8,887 bases of DNA, taken from the NCBI GenBank assembly GCA_002254285.1, contig NIUZ01000066.1:1-8887 (forward strand). The letters run 5' to 3'. Both the position numbers and the translations under genes were made by a program. The notes beneath the pieces are model-generated. The model did not search any database. It was not told where the DNA came from and worked only from the letters and a program-made list of their open reading frames with translations. This stretch comes from Bacteroidetes bacterium 4572_112. Its GTDB lineage: Bacteria > Bacteroidota > Bacteroidia > Bacteroidales > UBA1556. Below, one piece after another: positions 1 through 6,500 of the stretch (its first letter is position 1; each line of letters opens with the position of its first letter).

Positions 1-22
1 TCAACTAATGGTATATATTTTT

Positions 23-34
23 TATATATTTGCA
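23..34 (+). promoter_or_regulatory. Promoter-like TATATATTTGCA box, first copy
   Basis: This 12-mer contains TATATTTG (25-32), a match to the TAnnTTTG -7 element of Bacteroidota housekeeping promoters. The same 12-mer occurs again at 210-221, just before the transposase relic. I see no convincing TTG -33 box at the right distance and no gene directly after it. It may therefore be part of a duplicated element end and not a working promoter. Confidence 0.25.
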
Positions 35-56
35 TTATAGAGTAAGTAATTATCAA

Positions 57-100
57 GCAACGCGATAAATTCCGATAATTATCGGAAGTGCAGCAGTGGA
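57..100 (+). repeat. REP-like repeat, copy 1 (with palindrome)
   Basis: The unit begins GCAACGCGATA and holds a perfect 18-bp palindrome, TTCCGATAATTATCGGAA, at 70-87, followed by a GTGCAGCAGTGGA tail. It aligns base for base with copy 3 at 544-587, with only scattered substitutions. It lies in the same orientation as copies 2 and 3 and upstream of a RAYT-family transposase relic. That is the usual arrangement for REP elements mobilised by RAYT proteins. That it is a mobilisation substrate is inference. Confidence 0.7.
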
Positions 101-111
101 AGGGTTACAAA

Positions 112-155
112 GCAACGCGATACAATCGCGCAGGGGCGGGGATGTATCGTGTGGT
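112..155 (+). repeat. REP-like repeat, copy 2 (palindrome lost)
   Basis: It starts with the same GCAACGCGATACA as copy 3 and carries a related CGCAGGGGCGGGG tail (129-141), but the central palindrome seen in copies 1 and 3 is reduced to a few bases (ATCG). A different hairpin is possible here, CGCGATAC (116-123) against GTATCGTG (144-151), with one G:T pair. It reads as a deletion derivative of the full repeat, as expected from slippage across a hairpin. Confidence 0.6.
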
Positions 156-209
156 ATGTATAACAGGTATACCATAAGCCGCAATTAACAAAACAATCAA
201 CCAATAATA

Positions 210-221
210 TATATATTTGCA
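210..221 (+). promoter_or_regulatory. Possible -7 promoter box at the start of the transposase relic
   Basis: TATATTTG (212-219) matches the Bacteroidota -7 consensus TAnnTTTG. It lies only four bases before the ATG at 224, so a transcript from it would start at or within the start codon and be leaderless or nearly so. No clear -33 TTG box is visible. Function is uncertain. Confidence 0.3.
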
Positions 222-223
222 AT

Positions 224-511
224 ATGAGTAGAAACTATAAATTCCATAATCCTGACGGAGCATATTTTATAAGCTTTGCTGTAGTAGAATGGTTAGATGT
301 TTTTACCCGAAATGAATATAAGGATATTGTACTTGATAGTTTGGCATATTGTCAAGATAATAATAAGGTTATCTTTGAAAAAATTAATTATATCCACAAT
401 AATCCAGTTGAAGAAGGTTTAGTTTATAATCCAGAAGACTATGTTTATAGTAGCGCGCGAGATTATAGTGGAGAAAAAGGAATACTAGATAATATAGTTG
501 TTGTAGATTAA
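224..511 (+). pseudogene. REP-associated tyrosine transposase (RAYT, Y1/HUH family), internally deleted
   Basis: Intact RAYT proteins of the Y1_Tnp family are single-strand DNA transposases that nick and move REP hairpins, using an HxH metal-binding motif and a catalytic tyrosine. This 95-residue frame keeps the family's N-terminus (YKFHNPDGAYFISFAVVEWL, residues 5-24) and its C-terminus (EKINYIHNNPVEEGL, then YSSARDY, residues 52-81). From memory, Bacteroidota homologues are about 180 residues and have a HVHLI-type motif in between. Here residues 43-49 (YCQDN joined to NKVI) bridge the two ends directly, so roughly 85-90 residues including the HUH histidines are gone without breaking the frame. 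The AT-rich junction (356-367, GATAATAATAAG) suggests deletion between short direct repeats. REP-like repeats lie on both sides. The product, if made, cannot catalyse transposition. It is almost certainly a relic, although the open frame leaves a DNA-binding or regulatory leftover possible. Confidence 0.8.
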
Positions 512-543
512 TATTATGGAAACTAGAGTAATAGACTGTAAAA

Positions 544-587
544 CAACGCGATACATCCCGATAATTATCGGGAGCGCAGTAGCGGGG
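544..587 (+). repeat. REP-like repeat, copy 3 (with palindrome)
   Basis: Same layout and orientation as copy 1: CAACGCGATA, then the perfect 18-bp palindrome TCCCGATAATTATCGGGA (556-573), then GCGCAGTAGCGGGG. Compared with copy 1, the stem pair T71-A86 is C557-G572 here, so both sides changed and pairing is kept. It lies about 30 bases after the stop of the transposase relic and, with copies 1 and 2, brackets it. It could also act as a weak terminator for that gene, but there is no T tract after it. Confidence 0.7.
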
Positions 588-589
588 GG

Positions 590-610
590 CATTTTTGCAT
601 TGCAAAAATG
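590..610. repeat. Perfect 10-bp inverted repeat directly after REP copy 3
   Basis: CATTTTTGCA and TGCAAAAATG are exact reverse complements separated by one T. The pair abuts the G-rich end of REP copy 3 and may mark the outer end of the element. I see no gene whose end it serves. As DNA it is nearly a continuous palindrome and could extrude as a cruciform. Confidence 0.5.
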
Positions 611-659
611 ATGACAAAACGGATTTATGGAATGTTATCTCAAACCACAAGACGTTAAT

Positions 660-832
660 TGAAATTTTTTAGAGCTCTCTTTCCGTATTTTACAATAGCC
701 ACAAAATTTATTTTTGGCGATTATTATATTAATGCCTTCTACGTAATTCTTATAATAAAACTTTTTTAGTGTTACTTAAAACAATGCCGACGCTAAAATA
801 TCACCTACCTTATAAAATAAAAGATAAGCCAT
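660..832 (-). pseudogene. Possible remnant of a polyprenyl-phosphate sugar transferase N-terminus
   Basis: On the minus strand an ATG at 832 opens MAYLLFYKVGDILASALF and then hits TAA at 776-778. Reading through that stop gives VTLKKFYYKNYVEGINI before the resemblance fades. The hydrophobic start with a GD-xx-AS motif, then basic YYK and YVEG, resembles the first membrane helix of exopolysaccharide polyprenyl glycosylphosphotransferases as I remember them. In Bacteroidota such a gene often follows a glycosyltransferase 2 gene, which is the order here (951-1922 lies upstream on the same strand). The match is short, contains a stop and could be chance. The remainder of 611-950 has no other gene that I can recognise. 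Confidence 0.3.
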
Positions 833-889
833 ACTTTTGTAGATAGCCAACAAATGATAAGAAAATTAATAGATTATAGTGTTGTAACT

Positions 890-911
890 TTAATACCAAA
901 TTAATACCAAA
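890..911. repeat. Tandem pair of TTAATACCAAA
   Basis: Two exact, directly adjacent copies of an 11-mer (890-900 and 901-911). They are followed by an inverted repeat ATATAAA-TCG-TTTATAT (919-935). With the short repeat at 973-992 they form a compact repeat-rich patch running into the 3' end of the glycosyltransferase gene. It may be one small non-coding mobile element. No flanking target duplication is evident. Confidence 0.45.
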
Positions 912-918
912 ACACGCC

Positions 919-935
919 ATATAAATCGTTTATAT
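919..935. repeat. 7-bp perfect inverted repeat with 3-base loop
   Basis: ATATAAA (919-925) and TTTATAT (929-935) pair exactly around TCG. It is 16 bases beyond the stop codon of the minus-strand glycosyltransferase. It could be a weak hairpin downstream of that gene, but the stem is all A/T and no U tract follows on the minus strand, so a terminator role is doubtful. It more likely belongs to the repeat patch at 890-992. Confidence 0.35.
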
Positions 936-950
936 TTCCCTATTACTGCG

Positions 951-1922
951 TTAAAAATTATTTCCATAGCTATACTTCGACATGCTCAGTACACCTTTAC
1001 GTTTTTCTCTAATTTCGCCCAGGTGGGTATAGAAATAAAAATGTGCTTTTATAATTGCAAAGGTGTCTTTATAATGTCCTTGCGAAAGGAACTTTAGCCC
1101 AGCTATACCATCAAGTATTAGTCTATAAAGAATAACTTTAATAACTCTATTGCGAGGCAAATTCTTCACCAATAGCGTAAAGTTATTTCTGAAATTAAGG
1201 TATGTTTTACGAGCAGAATTTTTAGGTAAGGTGCCACCACCAACATGGAAAACTGTTGATTTAGGAATGGACATTATTTTATAGCCTTCGAGCTTCAGTC
1301 GCCAGCAAAAATCTATTTCTTCCATATGGGCAAAGAAATCGCCATCCAAACCACCAACCTCTCTGAAAGCATCAGCCCTTACAAACATAGCTGCTCCTGA
1401 TGCCCAAAATATCTCCATATTTTCGTCATACTGACCATTGTCGGTTTCTAAGTTATCAAAAACTCTACCACGGCAGAAAGGATAACCATATTTATCGATA
1501 AAACCACCTGCAGCACCAGCATATTCAAACTCGTGACGCTGCTCAGGAAAGAATGCACGGAGCTTTGGTTGAGCAGCAGCAATGCTTTTATCTTTGTCCA
1601 TTTCTTCAATAATTGGCATTACCCAATTCTCTCCAACTTCAATATCGCTATTCAATAACACAAAATACTCGGCATCAATTTCAGCCAAAGCATTATTATA
1701 ACCTTGAGCATAGCCAGTGTTTTGGGCATTAATTATTAATCGAATATTGGGATAATGTTCGCGCATAAACTCAACGGAGTCATCGCTAGAATTGTTATCA
1801 GCAACAATTACCTCAGCACCAATACTATTTGCAACCACCGATGGAAGGAAATCCTCCAAAAATTTTCGGCCATTCCAATTTAGAATTACTACTGCTACCT
1901 TAGTTTTATAATTATTGCTCAA
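951..1922 (-). CDS. Family 2 glycosyltransferase (rhamnosyltransferase-like), altered C-terminus
   Basis: Predicted 323-residue cytoplasmic or membrane-associated enzyme that transfers a sugar from a nucleotide-sugar donor during surface polysaccharide assembly; donor and acceptor cannot be read from sequence. Visible GT-A features are VAVVILNWNG (9-18), ADNNSSDDS (41-49), NTGYAQGYNNA (68-78), the DxD-equivalent NSD (91-93), an acceptor-side GGLDGDFFAHMEEIDFCWR (190-208), and HVGGGT (226-231). The start is TTG at 1922. An in-frame TAG (1929-1931) lies two codons upstream and no ATG precedes the catalytic core, so TTG is the only reasonable start. A TATCTTTG -7-type box (1947-1954, minus strand) sits just upstream. 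The fold looks intact through about residue 309. The last 14 residues (VLSMSKYSYGNNF region) are encoded by a repeat-like sequence (973-992), and the tail usual in the family is absent. Activity may survive because the catalytic residues are all present. It is divergent from the barrel gene and may once have preceded a sugar transferase. Confidence 0.88.
   Translation of the reverse strand: MSNNYKTKVAVVILNWNGRKFLEDFLPSVVANSIGAEVIVADNNSSDDSVEFMREHYPNIRLIINAQNTGYAQGYNNALAEIDAEYFVLLNSDIEVGENWVMPIIEEMDKDKSIAAAQPKLRAFFPEQRHEFEYAGAAGGFIDKYGYPFCRGRVFDNLETDNGQYDENMEIFWASGAAMFVRADAFREVGGLDGDFFAHMEEIDFCWRLKLEGYKIMSIPKSTVFHVGGGTLPKNSARKTYLNFRNNFTLLVKNLPRNRVIKVILYRLILDGIAGLKFLSQGHYKDTFAIIKAHFYFYTHLGEIREKRKGVLSMSKYSYGNNF
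973..992. repeat. TACTTCGACATGCTCAGTAC dispersed-repeat-like motif inside the glycosyltransferase 3' end
   Basis: The 20-mer closely resembles the short CTTCGACAAGCTCAG-type dispersed repeat that I recall as frequent in many bacterial genomes, including Bacteroidota. Its ends (TACT and AGTA) are complementary. It encodes VLSMSKY of the glycosyltransferase tail. Identity as a genomic repeat rests on memory and cannot be shown from a single copy. Confidence 0.4.
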
Positions 1923-1946
1923 ATTGTTCTATTTTTTAATATTGCA

Positions 1947-1954
1947 CAAAGATA
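1947..1954 (-). promoter_or_regulatory. -7-type promoter box for the glycosyltransferase gene
   Basis: On the minus strand this reads TATCTTTG, an exact TAnnTTTG match, 24 bases before the TTG start. Transcription would begin near 1940, leaving a short leader of about 18 bases. A clear TTG -33 box is not visible upstream, so the promoter may be weak or need an activator. Confidence 0.45.
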
Positions 1955-2020
1955 TGTTTTTTACTATTAAAGCTTAAAAAAAATGAATGGATATTTTTTA
2001 TAATATTTAGATTGACCAAA

Positions 2021-2105
2021 CAGGATAAAGGACAAGGATCCAGGTAAGGATCGGTAGGAAAGAGGAGAAGGAACGATGAGAAGGAGAAAGGACAAGGAAA
2101 GAAGC
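2021..2105. repeat. Purine-rich degenerate repeat tract
   Basis: About 85% A/G on the plus strand, made of loosely repeated AAGGA, GGACAAGG and AGGAGAAGG units. The 12-mer AAAGGACAAGGA occurs exactly at 2027-2038 and 2087-2098. No sensible reading frame crosses it. It is the first of three different simple-repeat tracts in the gap between the two divergent genes. Confidence 0.6.
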
Positions 2106-2146
2106 TTAGATTAATGATAGTTTGAGCTTTTTAGAATATTCTTTAA

Positions 2147-2198
2147 ATTACACCATTACACCATTACACCATTACACCATTACACCATTACACCATTA
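2147..2198. repeat. ATTACACC microsatellite, 6.5 exact copies
   Basis: Six complete identical 8-bp units (2147-2194) are followed by a half unit ATTA. There are no spacers and no interruptions, so this is a simple tandem repeat. Perfect identity suggests recent expansion and likely copy-number variability between strains. It is non-coding and lies about 120 bases upstream of the barrel protein start. Confidence 0.9.
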
Positions 2199-2216
2199 AG
2201 AAAGCATATAACCTGC

Positions 2217-2273
2217 ACTTTATACTTTATACTTTAGCCTTTAGCCTTGCTTTTGGTCTTTAGCCTTTCTTTT
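2217..2273. repeat. Degenerate heptamer tract (ACTTTAT / CCTTTAG)
   Basis: The clear register is ACTTTAT (2217-2223), ACTTTAT (2224-2230), ACTTTAG (2231-2237), CCTTTAG (2238-2244). After that, looser units such as CTTTAGCCTTT continue to about 2273. It ends a few bases before the TTGACA-type box at 2282 that I take as the barrel gene's -33 element, so length changes here would sit at the upstream edge of the promoter. Confidence 0.6.
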
Positions 2274-2281
2274 TATAGCCC

Positions 2282-2312
2282 TTGACAGTAGCATATATTT
2301 TTCTCATCTTTG
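2282..2312 (+). promoter_or_regulatory. Bacteroidota-type promoter of the barrel gene
   Basis: TTG (2282-2284, within TTGACA) and CATCTTTG (2305-2312, one mismatch to TAnnTTTG) are 20 bases apart, which matches the usual -33/-7 spacing in this phylum. Transcription would start close to the ATG at 2321, giving a very short leader. This explains the TTG at 2282 as a promoter element and not a start codon. Confidence 0.4.
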
Positions 2313-2320
2313 TGACTCAT

Positions 2321-3229
2321 ATGTATTCAAACTCACTTTTAGTAAAAATAAGCCTTAGTATATTGATTTTAATGTCAATACAGAATCTTTATGCTCAAGA
2401 TGATTATACTTGGTGGAACGAAAAACATAATTGGAATACTGGAGATGAGCCTTGGTTTCGACAAATGAATACATCGGCAGCATATTTTGGCCCCAATGCT
2501 TTGCCTATTCCTCAAATGCGAGAAGGAATAATCTCTCCATATTATAGAGTTGAGCTTCGCCCAGAAATGCATTTATCAAAAGGTGATGATACCTATAATC
2601 TATATACTTCATTACAAATTCCATTTAAGGGTATAGCTAGTTTTGAGGTGTTTTTGGTTCCTTTTGAATATTACGAAATGGACACCATCACTCGCGATGA
2701 GCGCAAAGCTAGGTCTTATGATCCAACTGGTACTGCTGGTGGTGATTTTTGGTTTGGAACAAATTTTCAGATACTAAAGAATAAAAATAATTTCCCTGAT
2801 ATTATTGCCTCATTTTATTTCAAAACGGCCTCAGGTACAAATCTTTCAAATGCAAGATATACTGATACTCCTGGCTATTATATGCTCATTAATATGGGTA
2901 AGGATATAGTGGAAAAGGAGAAATATACCATCCGAGCTTTTGGTCATTTAGGAACTTATATATGGCAAACTCAGTCTAATACCAATAGTCAGGATGACGC
3001 CATTGCTTATGGCGTTGGACTTAGTGCAAAATATAAAAAATATGTTATGCGTGCAGTTTATACTGGCTATTATGGTTATTTGGATATTGGAGATAGACCT
3101 TCCGTATTTCGCTTTCAATTAGGAACCGAAAAAGAGGGCTTCAATTGGCAAATGCGATATCAGCTAGGAATTAATGATTTTGATTATAACTCCTTCGGAT
3201 TATCGCTAATCTATAAATGGCATTATTAA
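2321..3229 (+). CDS. Secreted, probably outer-membrane beta-barrel protein of unknown function
   Basis: I do not recognise a named family. From the ATG at 2321 the product is 302 residues. The first 26 form a good Sec signal peptide: K9 in MYSNSLLVK, then a hydrophobic ISLSILILM core, then LYA before QDD. The frame also opens 13 codons earlier at TTG 2282, but that start would put extra hydrophobic residues before the signal peptide and coincides with a promoter box. The mature protein is rich in aromatic residues and alternating polar/non-polar strands (for example YNLYTSLQIPF, DIIASFYFKT, KYVMRAVYTGYYGYL, FNWQMRYQLGI). It ends SLIYKWHY with a terminal aromatic residue, as in BAM-inserted barrels. 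There is no plug, Cys pair or CHU_C signal. It lies 20 bases before the zinc-ribbon gene and could be co-transcribed with it. The outer-membrane location is an inference from composition and strand pattern. Confidence 0.75.
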   Translation: MYSNSLLVKISLSILILMSIQNLYAQDDYTWWNEKHNWNTGDEPWFRQMNTSAAYFGPNALPIPQMREGIISPYYRVELRPEMHLSKGDDTYNLYTSLQIPFKGIASFEVFLVPFEYYEMDTITRDERKARSYDPTGTAGGDFWFGTNFQILKNKNNFPDIIASFYFKTASGTNLSNARYTDTPGYYMLINMGKDIVEKEKYTIRAFGHLGTYIWQTQSNTNSQDDAIAYGVGLSAKYKKYVMRAVYTGYYGYLDIGDRPSVFRFQLGTEKEGFNWQMRYQLGINDFDYNSFGLSLIYKWHY

Positions 3230-3249
3230 TTTATTAGATACGTACTATT

Positions 3250-3506
3250 ATGTCAAAATCGAATACCATGTGTCAGAGTTGCGGCATGCCTCTGAAAAAA
3301 GATCCTGAAAATGGCGGAACAAATACCGATGGTTCTGTAAATACTAATTATTGTAGTCACTGCTATCAAAACGGATTATTTACTTTTGAAGGTAATGTTT
3401 CTGATTTTCAAGAATTTTGCCATCAAAAATGATTGAAAGTGGTCATAATAAATTCAGCTCATGGCTATTCACAAGAGGAATGAAGCGCTTGCTTAGATGG
3501 AAGTAA
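3250..3506 (+). CDS. Small putative zinc-ribbon protein, C-terminus in the -1 frame
   Basis: The frame from ATG 3250 gives 60 residues and stops at TGA 3430-3432. It has two CxxC pairs, C8-x2-C11 (MCQSCGMPL) and C35-x2-C38 (YCSHCYQNG), as expected for the putative zinc-ribbon family whose members I recall as about 80-90 residues; function is unknown. The usual family tail (an amphipathic stretch ending FTRGMKRLLRWK) is not in this frame. It is in the -1 frame: MIESGHNKFSSWLFTRGMKRLLRWK minus nothing, from ATG 3429 to TAA 3504-3506, 25 codons. Joined through the AAAAA run at 3425-3429 this gives an 85-residue protein of normal length. The TGA stop overlaps the ATG (ATGA). The alternatives are a one-base deletion in the A run, a -1 ribosomal slip on AAA, re-initiation producing two peptides, or a sequencing error in the homopolymer. 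The gene follows the barrel gene closely and converges on the giant surface-protein gene. Confidence 0.72.
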
Positions 3507-3526
3507 TAATTAGAAATTAATTATTA
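3504..3526. terminator. 9-bp perfect inverted repeat between converging genes
   Basis: TAATAATTA (3504-3512) and TAATTATTA (3518-3526) are exact reverse complements around a 5-base loop, GAAAT. The left arm begins with the TAA of the -1-frame zinc-ribbon tail, and the right arm ends with the TAA (read as TTA) of the minus-strand surface protein. TTTT follows on the plus strand. The stem is all A/T and therefore weak, so the bidirectional-terminator reading is tentative; the symmetry itself is certain. Confidence 0.5.
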
Positions 3527-6500
3527 TTTTACAATTGTAATACTTCCTGAATAATACCGCTTTACTTCACCTTCATCTTTTAGGTAAACCTTATATGTAT
3601 ATACCGACGTAGGGCATTCATCTCCTGTAATATAGTTGCGTCCATCCCATCCATCGGTAATGTCATTATTAACAAATACCTTTTGACCTAAGCGGTTAAA
3701 TACAATTATTTTATATTCAAGAATTTCGCTATCAGTATACTTTGTAATAAATCTATCGTTTAAGCCATCTCCATTTGGTGTGAATGCCTTAGGAGCATAT
3801 AATGTAGGTGCGCTAATTAATTGAACTTTAGAAAAAGCTGTATCAGTACATTCATGCTCATTTTTTACTATCAGTTTAGGTCTGTAAACACCTTCTAATT
3901 GATAAATATGGAAAGTGTATTCTTCTGTAGAAGTATTGTAAATTCCACTATTTGGATCACCAAAATCCCATTGCAATGAAGTGTAATTGGTCGACTTATT
4001 ATAGAACTTAATATCGGCATCATTAGCATCAGGTGTATGCTCACTAACATTCATTGCTGCGTTTGGCTTAGGGTATACAGTTATTAGCGAGTTTTTTACT
4101 AAGGTTGATGTACATCCAAAATTATTGGTTACACTTAGGCTTACAGAGTAACTTCCAGGGGCATTATAAGTATAATTAGGGTTCTGAGCATTAGATGAGC
4201 TATTATAATATAATGGGTCACCAAAGTTCCAAAGGTAAGTTGAATTATCGTTGTTGCAGGTGAATTCTACGGCTGAGGAATCACAATTTAATAATGTTGT
4301 ATTTGTAAACTCTACAATAGGTATTTCGTTTACAATAATATTAGTACTATCAGGGAAGCTGTAGCAAATACCGTCTTTTACAGTTAAAGTGACTTTATAG
4401 GAGCCTGCTTGTGACCAATTTGCTACATACGGACCTGCTTCATTACCAATTAGACTATTAGTGTTTTCAAATGACCAAAAGTATTCAGAGCTATTACTTG
4501 CATCTCCGCTGTAATGAATAATGCTGCTATCATTTTCACAAATTGGATTTGTTGCTATTATTTCGCTACTTGGCCTATGATGAACATTAATATATACACT
4601 ATCACTATTTGAACAGTTGTTTGTGTCGGTAATTGTTGCCCAAATATATGTTGGGTTTAGTGGTGTGCTGTTTATTGTAATTGTTGTTTGACTGTCGCTC
4701 CATAATATATTGGTATAGTTACTGTTTGATATAAACGATAACTGTATTGTATCTTGTGAGCATATTATTGAATCACTTGATATTACCGTAATTTGAGGTT
4801 TAGAGTTAACCTCAAAATCAACAGTATCTGTATTTATACATGAGTGAATGTCGGTAATTGTTACAATAAATGATATATTGCTATCTAATGTATAATTAAA
4901 TGATGAAGATGCTAATCCATTATTCCATAAATAGTTAAATGCTTGGGGTACTGAGCTTGCGCTTATATTGGGAACATCGCCTTCACATGAATTGTTATTT
5001 AAAACATTGATAGTAATATCTGGTAATGGGTTTACTATTAGTTCTGTTTGAATGGTATTGCTACATAAGTTGCTATCAATTATTTGCAAACTGTATATGG
5101 TTGATACTATTGGGTTGACAGTAGTATTTGAAATAGTATCGCCATTACTCCAAATAATTGATTGTTTATTTGCGGGGCTCAAATTAGTGAATAAATTTAT
5201 AGTGTCACCAATACAAATATGTGGGTTTTCAGGCAGTATGCTGAACTGTGGACTTTGAGAAACGTATATCATGTTAGAGTCAACAGCTATGCAGTTATTA
5301 GAATCAATAACTGTAACCGAGAATATTGTATTAGTATTTGGGCTAACATTAATTGAGCTTGTTATTTGGTTGTTATTCCAAATTGTATATAAGTTTGAGC
5401 TACTTGTAATTGCTTGTAATATTACAGTGTCACCATTACAGATATTACTGTCATTACTTACTATATCTACTGTTGGATTGTTTACCACATCAATGCTTAC
5501 TAATGCAGTATCGTGGCATCCTAAGGAGTCAGTATAAGTAAAAGAAAGCGTTGTGTCTTTTATTACCGATTTATATATTCCATTAAAAATAGATGGTATA
5601 GCTCCTGAAAGTGTAGGTATTAATAGCGTACTATCTCCTGAGCATTGTATTACCGAAGGGTTAATAAAGCTATAATCAGGATTGCTATTTACATTTAAAT
5701 TAATGAAGCCAGTATCAATACAGTTTATTTTACTTTTTCCCAATACACTAACAGGAGCAAAGTCTGTTGCGTGATATAAAATAGTGCTTGAAGTATCTCC
5801 TGTATTCCATAGCCAACTAATATCAGGCATATTTGCTGTGGCTGTTAACAATACAGAATCGTTTTGACATATAATAGCATTGCTTGATGTAATGCTAATT
5901 ATAGGGTCTGCAGCAATGTTTACTTTAGCTACAACTGAAGAGAAACAGCCGTCACTACTTAGCCCAGATATTATATATGTTGTATTTGTGTCGGGCTTAA
6001 CATATACGCTGTCCATATCTTGATTCGATTGCGACGGTTGTGGACTCCATGATAAACTTAGAGCTCCTTGTATGGTTAATAATGCTGAATCTCCCAAGCA
6101 AATAGTGCTTGTATCGCTATTGAGTTGTATATATGCATTCCGTTTTACGTGGCATCTTACAAAAGTATCTTTTTTGCAACCATTACTAGTTATTGATGAT
6201 ATCTCGTACATCAGACTCTCATTAGGGAAAAGCTGAGTTTGAGTATTGTTAATATTATTAAAGTATGAACTATTATTGCTCCCCCATGTAATTGTTCCAT
6301 TACTTATCACATCCACAATTGTAGTGTCATCAGGACATATAATTGACCATAGTGGGCTTATGTTTATAGTTGGGAAATTCTGAATTATGATTTGTAAATA
6401 TGCGGTGTCGCTACACTGGTTTACATCATATCCAACTACTGAGTATGTAAATGTTGAATCAGGGCTAACTAATAATGAATCGAGAATGCTTGTGGTTGAA

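Noticed and set aside
384..650. Minus-strand open frame of 88 codons over the transposase relic and REP copy 3
   Set aside because: It lies opposite the recognisable RAYT coding sequence and crosses the REP palindrome. Its translation has no family resemblance and is an antisense shadow.
832..839. Plus-strand TACTTTTG promoter-like box
   Set aside because: It matches TAnnTTTG, but no -33 box is visible and no plus-strand gene follows. Such AT-rich matches are expected by chance.
611..950. Search for tRNA, small RNA or riboswitch in the gap before the glycosyltransferase
   Set aside because: No cloverleaf, riboswitch core or strong GC-rich hairpin was seen. Only the short repeats and the possible gene remnant listed above are present.
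2147..2198. CRISPR-like array in the ATTACACC repeats
   Set aside because: The units are 8 bp and directly adjacent with no spacers, so it is a microsatellite.
2282..2320. TTG at 2282 as start of the barrel protein
   Set aside because: It would place 13 extra residues before a complete signal peptide, and the TTG fits better as a -33 promoter element. ATG 2321 is preferred.
2375..2572. Minus-strand 65-codon frame within the barrel gene
   Set aside because: Antisense to a signal-peptide-bearing coding sequence, with no promoter or recognisable domain.
5052..5537. Plus-strand open frames inside the giant surface-protein gene (also 7898-8086)
   Set aside because: They are antisense to clearly conserved repeat coding sequence. 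Their hydrophobic look comes from reading Asn/Thr/Ser-rich codons backwards.
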